A stretch of DNA of 39,410 nucleotides from Alphaproteobacteria bacterium. GTDB taxonomy: Bacteria > Pseudomonadota > Alphaproteobacteria > CAAHEQ01 > UBA3637. The translations under genes were made by a program, and so were the position numbers. The DNA lies in the NCBI GenBank assembly GCA_017412085.1, contig JAFPYS010000015.1:1-39410 (forward strand), written 5' to 3'. This document shows positions 7,583-14,957 of the stretch, piece after piece (position 1 is the first letter of the stretch; each line of letters opens with the position of its first letter). Under the pieces are notes generated by a model. The model made no database searches, was not told the origin of the DNA, and was given only the letters and a program-made list of their open reading frames with translations.

Positions 7583-8662
7583 CTAACCTTTCTTAATAAA
7601 TTTCTTCCAAAACCAAATTTTTGCATCAGCCTTTACTTGTTCGCTTTTCTTTTTGGTTAAGTTGCGCAAAGCAACAACTTGACGCATAATTTCATGCCCT
7701 TCTTGTGCCGGAGAGCCCATCATTTTTTTCATAGGTTCTACGCTGCTGATAACACCAGCCTTAGCGGCAATTTGAGCGCCTGTACCAACGGTAATATGTC
7801 CAGCATAGCCTGCCTGACCACCAGACACAACGAAATCTCCGAACTTACAACTACCCGCGATACCGTTTTGTGCAACAATGACGCAGCAGCGCCCCAGTTG
7901 TACGTTGTGTGCAATTTGACACAGGTTATCGATGCGGCAACCATCCCCAATCACCGTGTCTCCCATGGCGCCACGATCGACCGTTGTGCAAGATCCAATT
8001 TCTACATCGTTTCCAATAATGACGCGACCTAATTGTGGGCATTTTTGAGGGCCTTTTTCGGGACTCATTGCGAAACCAAAACCATCTTGACCTACTTGGG
8101 CGCCGGGATAAATATAAACTTTTGCGCCAGCAACACAATGTGATACAGTGGCATTAGCGCCAACAATACACATAGGCCCCATTTCAACACCATCTTCAAC
8201 AACGGCATTGGCGCGGACATGGCACATCGGCCCTAACTTTACGTTTTTACCAATAACAGCACCCGCCTCAACGCGACAACCATCGCCCAGTTGAGCGGTG
8301 GGATCAATATGTGCATCGGGCGAAATAAAGGGTTCAACTGTGCTTGGATAGAAAGCGCTGGCCACCAAACCATAGGAACGGTGCGCATCTTTTGAAACCA
8401 AAGCAACGGTGCCTTCTGGGACCAAGTCCTTAAAGTTTTCTGGGACGATAACAGCCCCCGCCTTTGTGGCTTTCAGCTGATCACGCACAGAGGGAATAAA
8501 TGCCCACGAAACATCTTTTTCTGTGGCGGCTTCTAAATCTGCCACGTCATCAAATGTTTTTGTTGTATCAACACCTTCCGGCAAAACAACTTCGCCACAA
8601 GCGGCGATATCTGCCAAACTTAATCCCCCCTGTTTTTTTTGAAAAAAGCGTGTATCAGCCAT
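7583..8662 (-). CDS. lpxD: UDP-3-O-acylglucosamine N-acyltransferase
   Basis: A 359-residue LpxD, which adds the N-linked 3-hydroxyacyl chain to UDP-3-O-acylglucosamine, the third step of lipid A synthesis. An N-terminal uridine-binding domain (to about residue 105) is followed by hexapeptide repeats of a left-handed beta helix and a C-terminal helix with [13 protein letters not shown]. The catalytic His lies in QIAHNVQLG near residue 253, and GQDGFGF near 200 and [11 protein letters not shown] near 232 are typical. Length is normal. AAGGAG precedes the ATG at 8662. It follows skp and leads into lpxA with a three-base gap. Confidence 0.96.
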   Translation of the reverse strand: MADTRFFQKKQGGLSLADIAACGEVVLPEGVDTTKTFDDVADLEAATEKDVSWAFIPSVRDQLKATKAGAVIVPENFKDLVPEGTVALVSKDAHRSYGLVASAFYPSTVEPFISPDAHIDPTAQLGDGCRVEAGAVIGKNVKLGPMCHVRANAVVEDGVEMGPMCIVGANATVSHCVAGAKVYIYPGAQVGQDGFGFAMSPEKGPQKCPQLGRVIIGNDVEIGSCTTVDRGAMGDTVIGDGCRIDNLCQIAHNVQLGRCCVIVAQNGIAGSCKFGDFVVSGGQAGYAGHITVGTGAQIAAKAGVISSVEPMKKMMGSPAQEGHEIMRQVVALRNLTKKKSEQVKADAKIWFWKKFIKKG

Positions 8663-8671
8663 TTTATCTCC

Positions 8672-9238
8672 TTATTGTAATGTGACAGGATCTGGATAGT
8701 TAACGGTTTGTGCGCGTTTATCCAATTCTTTTACAAAAACATCTGTAAAATCAGCCTTTTCTGAGGCATACAAAATTGTATTAACGGGCAATAGCACCTT
8801 TGCGCCGGTTTTTTGAGATGTTGCTTCAATCGCTTCGGCAATTTGTTTTTCCAAAGCTTTTAAGGCCAATTGAGAGGCCATGGCATTGCGTTCAAAAGAG
8901 GCACGATAGCGCTCATTGATTTTTAAAGCTTTTTCTTGCAAAGCATTGGATCTGCGCTCAAATTCATCTTTTGACAAGGTGTTTTGTTGTTCGGACAAGC
9001 GTTTACCTTCTTCCTGTAATTGGATAAAGTCCTTGTCTTTCATAATGATTGCTTGGATTTGTTCGTCATATTTCTTTTGTTGTTCCGCGGCAGCAACGTA
9101 GGCCTTTGCTTTTTGTTGAACAGTTGCAAAATTAATAATACCAACTTGTGGACGACCGGCTCGGCAAATTCCATAAGCCAACAAGGCGATGGCGGCCACG
9201 CCAACCAATATTGTAATTACTTTCTTATTTTTCTTCAT
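8672..9238 (-). CDS. skp: OmpH/Skp-family periplasmic chaperone
   Basis: A 188-residue OmpH/Skp protein that holds unfolded outer-membrane proteins in the periplasm on their way to BamA. An uncleaved or weakly cleaved N-terminal hydrophobic stretch (about residues 7-27) precedes the conserved VGIINFATVQQKAKAY. A long coiled-coil region rich in Lys, Glu and Gln (about residues 45-145) forms the tentacles, and the C-terminal part returns to the trimer body. The Ala-Tyr-Gly-Ile-Cys-Arg end of the hydrophobic part is not a clear signal-peptidase site, so it may stay anchored. AAAGGAG precedes the ATG. Position between bamA and lpxD is the classic one. Confidence 0.88.
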   Translation of the reverse strand: MKKNKKVITILVGVAAIALLAYGICRAGRPQVGIINFATVQQKAKAYVAAAEQQKKYDEQIQAIIMKDKDFIQLQEEGKRLSEQQNTLSKDEFERRSNALQEKALKINERYRASFERNAMASQLALKALEKQIAEAIEATSQKTGAKVLLPVNTILYASEKADFTDVFVKELDKRAQTVNYPDPVTLQ

Positions 9239-9258
9239 TTTTTCTCCTTTCTATTAAA

Positions 9259-11523
9259 TTAAAAACCTTTTCCGAAATTCAAACGGAAAACGCGTGTCTT
9301 ATCGTATTTCTCTTTAGCAAAAGCATATGAGAAATCGAAATTGATAACACCCATTGGAGAGGACCATTCGATCCCCGTTCCGACGGCCGCCCGCAAACGA
9401 TTTGAATATTCCATCGTTTCGGAATCAAAATCGTCAGGTTTACCGATTAAGCCTGCATCTGTAAATAATTTACCCTTGATACCCATTTCTTTTGGCAAAC
9501 CAATTGGGAAGGTTAATTCCGCACTAACAGTGCTATACCAGTCGCCGCCCAAAGCGTCATCGGAAGCCTTATCTCTAGCGCCAACGCCGCCGTATTCAAA
9601 TCCGCGCAAACTTCTGTCTCCTAAGAAGTAGCGATCATTGATGCGTAAATCTTTACCGCCAATCCCCCAAATATATCCGCCGTCTGCTCTTAAAGAGAAC
9701 ACAACATCTTCTGCAACGGGGAAGTATTTGATAGCTGTTGCATCAACCCGGAAGAATTTTGTATCTCCACCCAAGCCGGCAAGATCTGTACTTAAGGATG
9801 TGTAGTAGCCCTTTGTTGGATTTAAACGACTGTCCCGTTTGTCATAGATTAAATCTTGTCCAATCATGGACACAATTGTTTTACCTTTTTGTTCTTTAAT
9901 AGATAAGGCTGCATCGCTGTCAATATCATAGATGTCGTCTTGACGCAATGTGTAACGCACAACTTGGCGTAAAGCGTCCGTGTAATCCCAGCCGAAACGA
10001 ATCGTGCCACCGGTTGTTTTATAACTGTATGATGAAGAATCGCTGTTATCACGTGTTGTGTGATATAAATCAATTCCTGCAGACATGTTATAACCCAGGA
10101 AGTATGGATCTGTTAAGCTGATCGTATATTGGGTTTCACGTTGGCTTAACATAATATCCAATCCAGCAGCCTTTCCGGTTCCCAAGATGTTGCGTTCTTG
10201 AATGCCGGTTTCAAACATCATACCATCATAAGACGACCAACCAATACCAATATTAAAGGCACCAGTTGACTTTTCAGTCACAGACATATTTACATCCGCT
10301 AAAGATGGATTCATTGGTACTGGTGCTGTGTCCATTTCTACGTTAGAAAAGTAATCCAAATCAGAAACGTTTTGTTTGGAACGACGCAATAAGCTTGCAT
10401 TAAAAGCGTCGCCTTCCTTAATGCGGAATTCACGACGAATAACTTTATCCTGAGTTCTTGTGTTTCCTTTGATGTTAATCCGGCGAATGAAGATTTTTTC
10501 ACCTTCGGATATGCGATAAACAACGGTAGCTGTGTGTTTTTCGTGATTTGGAATAATATCCGGTTCAACATTAACGAAAGCATATCCATCGTTCAACAAT
10601 CTTTCGGTCAATTCATCAACCGTCGTTTCTACTTTTGTGATGTCCAGAATATCCCCATCATCTTGTTCCAAATATTTCTCTAATTTTAAAGTATCTTTAT
10701 AATCCGGCAAGCTGACTTGTAAATCTTGTTTTTCGATTCGGAAAGGTTCGCCTTCATCCATCTTGATGGTAAGAATGAAGCCTTCTTTATCTGGAGTTAA
10801 TTCAGCTGTGGCATCGGTAATTTTGAAGTCAAGATAACCGTGTTCCAAATAAAAGCGGCGCAGCAATTCTTGATCATATTTAAAACGATCTGCATCATAA
10901 GTGTCTGTGCTGGACAAAAAGCGATACCATGCTTTTTCTTGAGTCATCATTTTACCTTCTAGAGTGCTTTCGGAAAAGGCATTATTTCCAACAAACTTAA
11001 TATCTTCTACAAAAGCTTTTCCGCCCTCGTTAATTTCAAAAATAACGTCTACACGATTTTGATCTTTTTCAATAATTTTTGGTTCAATAGTGGCCGCAAA
11101 ACGCCCATTTCTTTTGTAAACAGCCAACAATCTGTCCGCATCTTTTTGAACTTTTGTCTTTGTATAGACAGATCTGGGTTTCATCTGAACTTCTGTCTTT
11201 AAAACATCATCCTCTAGGGCCTTGTTTCCTTCAAAAAACACTTCATGAACGATGGGGTTTTCTTCCACTTTCACGGTGGCAATACCATTGTTCATTTTGA
11301 TGTTAACATCAGAAAATAAACCAGACGCAAACAAAGTTTTGGTTGCTCGATCCAAATCATGTGGTGTGACATTTTGGCCGATCTTCATGCCGGTATAGTT
11401 TGTAATGGTAGCATCTTCAATACGACGAGTGCCTTGAATTTTCATGGCTTTTAATGTTTCTGCCTGTACTTGAAAGGCAACCAAACTGATTGCTGTAAGA
11501 AGTGTATATTTTGTTATGTTCAT
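9259..11523 (-). CDS. bamA: Outer-membrane protein assembly factor BamA
   Basis: A 754-residue Omp85 protein, the central subunit of the BAM complex that folds and inserts beta-barrel proteins into the outer membrane. MNITKYTLLTAISLVAFQVQA is a signal peptide. Five POTRA domains follow to about residue 415 (marked by IKGNTRTQDKVIRREF near 350), then the 16-strand barrel. The loop-6 motif appears as SLRGFEYGG near 640, and the chain ends in Phe (RLNFGKGF), the usual outer-membrane targeting end. I chose the ATG at 11523 because it opens the signal peptide and overlaps the rseP TGA; a longer reading would start inside rseP. Skp follows 20 bases downstream. Confidence 0.97.
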   Translation of the reverse strand: MNITKYTLLTAISLVAFQVQAETLKAMKIQGTRRIEDATITNYTGMKIGQNVTPHDLDRATKTLFASGLFSDVNIKMNNGIATVKVEENPIVHEVFFEGNKALEDDVLKTEVQMKPRSVYTKTKVQKDADRLLAVYKRNGRFAATIEPKIIEKDQNRVDVIFEINEGGKAFVEDIKFVGNNAFSESTLEGKMMTQEKAWYRFLSSTDTYDADRFKYDQELLRRFYLEHGYLDFKITDATAELTPDKEGFILTIKMDEGEPFRIEKQDLQVSLPDYKDTLKLEKYLEQDDGDILDITKVETTVDELTERLLNDGYAFVNVEPDIIPNHEKHTATVVYRISEGEKIFIRRINIKGNTRTQDKVIRREFRIKEGDAFNASLLRRSKQNVSDLDYFSNVEMDTAPVPMNPSLADVNMSVTEKSTGAFNIGIGWSSYDGMMFETGIQERNILGTGKAAGLDIMLSQRETQYTISLTDPYFLGYNMSAGIDLYHTTRDNSDSSSYSYKTTGGTIRFGWDYTDALRQVVRYTLRQDDIYDIDSDAALSIKEQKGKTIVSMIGQDLIYDKRDSRLNPTKGYYTSLSTDLAGLGGDTKFFRVDATAIKYFPVAEDVVFSLRADGGYIWGIGGKDLRINDRYFLGDRSLRGFEYGGVGARDKASDDALGGDWYSTVSAELTFPIGLPKEMGIKGKLFTDAGLIGKPDDFDSETMEYSNRLRAAVGTGIEWSSPMGVINFDFSYAFAKEKYDKTRVFRLNFGKGF

Positions 11524-12617
11524 CCGACCACCCTTTGTATAATTCTGGGAATATCCAGAAGCATTGTGTAGGCGAAGATTGTGATTAAAATGCTGAAGCC
11601 CGCCCACATAATGGCTGTCTGCATTTTTTCGGTTAACGGCTTACGCCGAATAGCTTCGATGGCATAGAAGAACAAATGTCCTCCATCCAACAAAGGAATA
11701 GGTAATAGGTTCATTAATCCTATGGCAATAGAAATTTGTGCGACAAATGCAATTAAGGAAATAAACCCGCCTAACAACGCATCTCCGGACGCCTCAGCAA
11801 TACCCAAGGGGCCGCGCATATCGTTGGGGGCGCGCTTTCCGGTCAAAACTTGTCCCAAATACATTAAGGTATCTCGGGTTGTTTCATAAATTATAAGAGC
11901 GGCTTTTTGACACGATGTAACAAAAGATAAATCTTCATTGATGACAACAGTTTCTCCCGCAGCCGCAATGCCAATCAGTGGTCTCTGTGTTTTTTCGTCC
12001 ACACGAGGGGTCAAGGCAATGGTCAGCAATTGATCATTTCTTTTTATGCTTAAAGTTAATTCTTGTCCATAGTTTGTCAGCAGGACTTTGCGTTGAATGT
12101 CGGCGAAGGAATCAATGGGCATTTCGTTAATGCTGATGATTTCGTCTTGTGGCATTAATCCAGCTTCGCTTGCGGCAGAATCGGGAATCACAGATCCAAT
12201 AACTGGTTTGACAATTACTTCTCCCACGCCCCAGAAAAGACCAATTAAAAGGACAAATGCAAACACATAATTCATCGCGGGGCCCGCAAAAATAATGGCG
12301 GCACGTTGAGGTAAACTTTTTGACGCAAAAGTTTTATCTTTATCTTCCGGCGGAATATCTTTATCAGATGATTTTGCGCTGGCGGCGTCTTCGTCGCCCA
12401 ACATTTTGACGTATCCCCCCAAAGGAATCAATCTTAATTGCCAAGCTGTTCCGCGCTTGTCCGTTTTGGAAAACAATTTTTTTCCAAATCCCATGGCAAA
12501 TTCGGTTACTTTGACGCCGCACAATCTCGCAACAATAAAATGTCCGCCCTCGTGAACGATAACAACAAGAGATAATACAACAACGAACGCAAACAAATAT
12601 AACAAGGTTGTTGTCAT
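11520..12617 (-). CDS. rseP: Site-2 protease RseP
   Basis: A 365-residue intramembrane zinc metalloprotease that cleaves membrane-bound anti-sigma factors and leftover signal peptides. The first membrane segment carries HEGGH near residue 21, with two zinc-binding His and the catalytic Glu. A PDZ domain spans about residues 120-205 (SAASEAGLMPQDEI). The third zinc ligand lies in NLLPIPLLDGGHL near 310. Four membrane segments are expected. Only one PDZ domain is apparent, where E. coli RseP has two, a common alphaproteobacterial form. The ATG at 12617 overlaps the cdsA TGA; an upstream in-frame TTG is unlikely. The dxr gene often found just before rseP is missing. Confidence 0.95.
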   Translation of the reverse strand: MTTTLLYLFAFVVVLSLVVIVHEGGHFIVARLCGVKVTEFAMGFGKKLFSKTDKRGTAWQLRLIPLGGYVKMLGDEDAASAKSSDKDIPPEDKDKTFASKSLPQRAAIIFAGPAMNYVFAFVLLIGLFWGVGEVIVKPVIGSVIPDSAASEAGLMPQDEIISINEMPIDSFADIQRKVLLTNYGQELTLSIKRNDQLLTIALTPRVDEKTQRPLIGIAAAGETVVINEDLSFVTSCQKAALIIYETTRDTLMYLGQVLTGKRAPNDMRGPLGIAEASGDALLGGFISLIAFVAQISIAIGLMNLLPIPLLDGGHLFFYAIEAIRRKPLTEKMQTAIMWAGFSILITIFAYTMLLDIPRIIQRVVG

Positions 12618-13450
12618 GGTGTCCACCAACTTTCTCCCATAAATACGACAGCAATTGCCACGGCACAGGCGGCAAAAATTAATCCGTCAAAACGATCAAA
12701 TAAGCCCCCTTGGCCTGGAATCATATCGCTAGAATCTTTAATTTGAAGACGGCGTTTAATATAGGATTCAAATAGATCGCCAATCTGAGAAATAATGGCT
12801 AAAATTCCAGATGAAATCACCAACATTTTTGTGTTAAAAATAAAATCACCCGTCATATAGCCATGAGCTTTTAAGTATAACGCAAAAACATAAGCAACGG
12901 CCAGGGCAAAACAAATAGCGCCAATTAACCCCGCCCATGTTTTCTTGGGACTAATTTTGGGGGCAAGCTTGGGGCCACCAACGGATTTACCAACAACATA
13001 TCCGCCAACGTCTGTGGCCCAAACAATAAAGAACAGCCATAGCACAACCTCACGGCTTACGTGGCCATTTGTATGATACAGGTAACTTAAAGCCGCCAAA
13101 GGTAAACCGATATAAGCCATGCCAAGCGAAAACGCCAATTGTCCCTTTGTTTTATAGAAAAGCGTTGTTATTCCCGCCAAAATAATCCACAAGGCAAAAG
13201 GTGGCCGATCCTCTGTAATAAAAACAACAAGACAGGCAAATAATGTAATCAATACGCTGTTTATTGTGATTTTTTTATTGAACATTGTATCCCATTCCCA
13301 TGCCAATCCTGCACCCAAGCAGGCCAGAAAAATATTAAACAGCGGAATGGAATAATCCTCATATGCGCTCCGCCCATACCAAATAGCACCCAATACGATG
13401 GGAACGAACACAATAGATGAGACAATTCTTAAAAATAAATTAGAGTGCAT
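12614..13450 (-). CDS. cdsA: Phosphatidate cytidylyltransferase
   Basis: A 278-residue multi-pass membrane enzyme that makes CDP-diacylglycerol from CTP and phosphatidate, the branch point for all phospholipids. About eight hydrophobic segments are visible. The C-terminal family signature is clear: SYIKRRLQIKDSSDMIPG followed by QGGLFDRFDGL near residue 245. The residue normally His in PGHGG is Gln here. GAAAGG precedes the ATG at 13450. This is the first gene of the long envelope operon, with a promoter at 13476-13504 and the rpsT terminator upstream of that. It overlaps rseP by four bases. uppS, often just upstream, is not here. Confidence 0.95.
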   Translation of the reverse strand: MHSNLFLRIVSSIVFVPIVLGAIWYGRSAYEDYSIPLFNIFLACLGAGLAWEWDTMFNKKITINSVLITLFACLVVFITEDRPPFALWIILAGITTLFYKTKGQLAFSLGMAYIGLPLAALSYLYHTNGHVSREVVLWLFFIVWATDVGGYVVGKSVGGPKLAPKISPKKTWAGLIGAICFALAVAYVFALYLKAHGYMTGDFIFNTKMLVISSGILAIISQIGDLFESYIKRRLQIKDSSDMIPGQGGLFDRFDGLIFAACAVAIAVVFMGESWWTP

Positions 13451-13475
13451 TTTTCGCCTTTCTGTTATCTATTGA

Positions 13476-13504
13476 ATAAAAGCAGATTTTTGGCGTTATG
13501 TCAA
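13476..13504 (-). promoter_or_regulatory. Sigma-70 promoter of the cdsA-lpx operon
   Basis: On the minus strand, TTGACA (13499-13504) is followed by a 17-base spacer and TTTTAT (13476-13481). The -35 is perfect and the -10 matches four of six. It lies 26 bases before the cdsA ATG and just beyond the rpsT terminator, so it is the likely start of the 12-gene transcript. Confidence 0.65.
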
Positions 13505-13527
13505 GTGTTTTAGGGTAAAAAAATAAT

Positions 13528-13555
13528 AAAAAAACCCGTCCGAAGACGGGCTTTT
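13528..13555 (-). terminator. Rho-independent terminator of rpsT
   Basis: On the minus strand a GC-rich stem CCCGTC/GACGGG closes a TTCG tetraloop and runs into seven T residues. It begins 17 bases after the rpsT stop and separates rpsT from the cdsA promoter. Confidence 0.92.
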
Positions 13556-13571
13556 AAAATCTTCAACATCA

Positions 13572-13841
13572 TTATTTCTTGAAAAGAGCTTTCACGGCAG
13601 CGGCCAAACGAGATGTTTGACGGGCGGCAGTGCGCTTTTTAATGGTGCGTTTTCCAGCGGCACGAGCCAAGGATCCCTCGGCTTTCTTAAATGCCTTTTG
13701 AGCACCTTCCTTATCTCCGGCAGCGATTGCGGCACGGGTTTGTTTAACAGCAGTACGAACAGAACTTAAACGGTTCTTATTGACTTGCTCTCTTCTTTTA
13801 TTCCGACCAACACGGGTCTTGGATGAACGTAAATTTGCCAT
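13572..13841 (-). CDS. rpsT: 30S ribosomal protein S20
   Basis: An 89-residue, very basic protein that binds 16S rRNA early in 30S assembly. The N-terminus MANLRSSKTRVGRNKRREQV, the SSVRTAVKQTRAAI region and the Lys/Ala-rich C-terminus (GKRTIKKRTAARQTSRLAA) are typical of S20, and the length is normal. TAAGGA lies upstream of the ATG. It has its own strong promoter at 13886-13914 and a strong terminator at 13528-13555, so it is a single-gene unit between two operons. Confidence 0.97.
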   Translation of the reverse strand: MANLRSSKTRVGRNKRREQVNKNRLSSVRTAVKQTRAAIAAGDKEGAQKAFKKAEGSLARAAGKRTIKKRTAARQTSRLAAAVKALFKK

Positions 13842-13885
13842 TTTTCTTATCCTTAAATAAATTGTTTTGTCTTAAACAGGCCTTC

Positions 13886-13914
13886 ATTATACAAGACCCA
13901 AAATAAAAAGTCAA
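13886..13914 (-). promoter_or_regulatory. Sigma-70 promoter of rpsT
   Basis: On the minus strand TTGACT (13909-13914), a 17-base spacer and a perfect TATAAT (13886-13891). The predicted transcript start is near 13880, leaving a leader of about 38 bases before the rpsT ATG. Confidence 0.85.
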
Positions 13915-13921
13915 CAGTTTT

Positions 13922-14260
13922 TTATTTGTTTGCAAAGGTTAATTGAAGTTTTACGATGGTTTTAAGCTTTGTGGGAATAACCTGTAAAATAAGCTCATCT
14001 TGATCTCGACGATATTTTTGTTGAGATTTTTGTTGCCAACCTAATGCAAGTAAACTTTCGTGATAAAAGTTTAAAATCTCTTTTTTGGAAGCAGAGGTTT
14101 GTGCTGTTAAGCTGAGAATTTGTCCTGACGGTGTATCAAAAGAAACGGTGTCGTTTTCGTTGACGATTAGCCCATCCATTAAAGGAACATCGGTGCCGGC
14201 TAAAAACTCTGCACGCAAAGGCAGACAGAGCAGCAAAAACAATACAAAAAAGTATTTCAT
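13922..14260 (-). CDS. Small exported protein of unknown function
   Basis: A 112-residue protein I do not recognise. MKYFFVLFLLLCLPLRA is a signal peptide. The mature part, from AEFLAGTDVPLMDGL, contains a segment SASKKEILNFYHESLLALGW with the look of a small periplasmic domain in which an FY...L...GW stretch follows a Ser-containing turn. The C-terminal half alternates charged and hydrophobic residues like beta strands (ELILQVIPTKLKTIVKLQLTF). The start ATG shares a base with the TAA of the gene upstream (TAATG), so the two are coupled and probably made together. No cysteine lies at a lipobox position. Confidence 0.75.
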   Translation of the reverse strand: MKYFFVLFLLLCLPLRAEFLAGTDVPLMDGLIVNENDTVSFDTPSGQILSLTAQTSASKKEILNFYHESLLALGWQQKSQQKYRRDQDELILQVIPTKLKTIVKLQLTFANK

Positions 14261-14898
14261 TAAAAACGATCCTTCTCGGAAAAAATCTGTGTCACAGGCG
14301 TTGGTAATGGCGCGCGGCGTCCAAACTTAGAGGTTGGGTTAGCCGTTTCTTCTGAATCTGTCTTAGGCGCATCTAATTGGATTTTTTCTTGTTGCAGGGC
14401 ATCCAATTGTTTTTTCATGTTTTCTTGAATTTGCAGCCGCGCTGTTTGAATGGCGCTGCCAGTTGCCTCTAAATCGGAAGTGGTTAAAAATTGTTCTAAG
14501 CTAAGCGTAAACTTTTCGGCCTCTTTGTTCCCATTAAGTGCGGAAATGAAAGCCCATTTATAAGCGCTTAGGTCGTCTTGCGGCAAAATATCACCCTTAT
14601 TATAAAGCTGAGCTAATTTAAATTGAGCATCGGCGTTACCATTTAAAGCAGCGACTAAAAAACAATAAGGGGCTTGCCGTTTGATTTCGTAAGATTGGTT
14701 TTCCAAAAAGATATTGCCATATTGATAAACATCTTCAACAGAAGGCATAAAAACACCCCCGCGCACTTCGTCAAAACGAGCATCGCATTCTGGGGCAATA
14801 GTCATAGGTTGTTGTTCGTCGTTGAAACTCCAGAACAGATTCTGAGCAGAAGCTGTCCACGCGGTTAAAATAAAACTTAAGAACAATAATTTTTTCAT
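14260..14898 (-). CDS. Exported Sel1-like repeat protein
   Basis: A 212-residue exported protein. MKKLLFLSFILTAWTASA is a signal peptide, probably cut before Gln19. Residues about 75-125 hold two repeats of the Sel1/TPR-like type (ALNGNADAQFKLAQLYNKGD, then ALNGNKEAEKF), which mediate protein contacts. A coiled-coil-like stretch rich in Gln and Lys (NMKKQLDALQQEKIQL) follows near 155, and the last 40 residues look disordered. AAGGAG precedes the ATG, and a weak promoter lies at 14920-14948. It is coupled to the small exported protein downstream. The target process is unknown; the surroundings suggest the envelope. Confidence 0.75.
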   Translation of the reverse strand: MKKLLFLSFILTAWTASAQNLFWSFNDEQQPMTIAPECDARFDEVRGGVFMPSVEDVYQYGNIFLENQSYEIKRQAPYCFLVAALNGNADAQFKLAQLYNKGDILPQDDLSAYKWAFISALNGNKEAEKFTLSLEQFLTTSDLEATGSAIQTARLQIQENMKKQLDALQQEKIQLDAPKTDSEETANPTSKFGRRAPLPTPVTQIFSEKDRF

Positions 14899-14919
14899 GA
14901 AAACCCTCTCCTTATGTTA

Positions 14920-14948
14920 TTCATACTCGTTTTTTTTAAGAATATCAA
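14920..14948 (-). promoter_or_regulatory. Possible promoter of the Sel1-like protein gene
   Basis: On the minus strand TTGATA (14943-14948), a 17-base spacer and TATGAA (14920-14925). Both boxes match the consensus only in part. It sits in the 59-base gap between the yejA-like gene and the Sel1-like gene. Confidence 0.4.
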
Positions 14949-14957
14949 GCACAAATT

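Noticed and set aside
9259-11607. Longer start for bamA (and similarly for rseP, ftsZ, ftsW, rsmH and ndk)
   Set aside because: The extra N-terminal codons lie in the upstream gene or promoter and lack ribosome sites; the shorter starts give proper signal peptides or conserved family starts.
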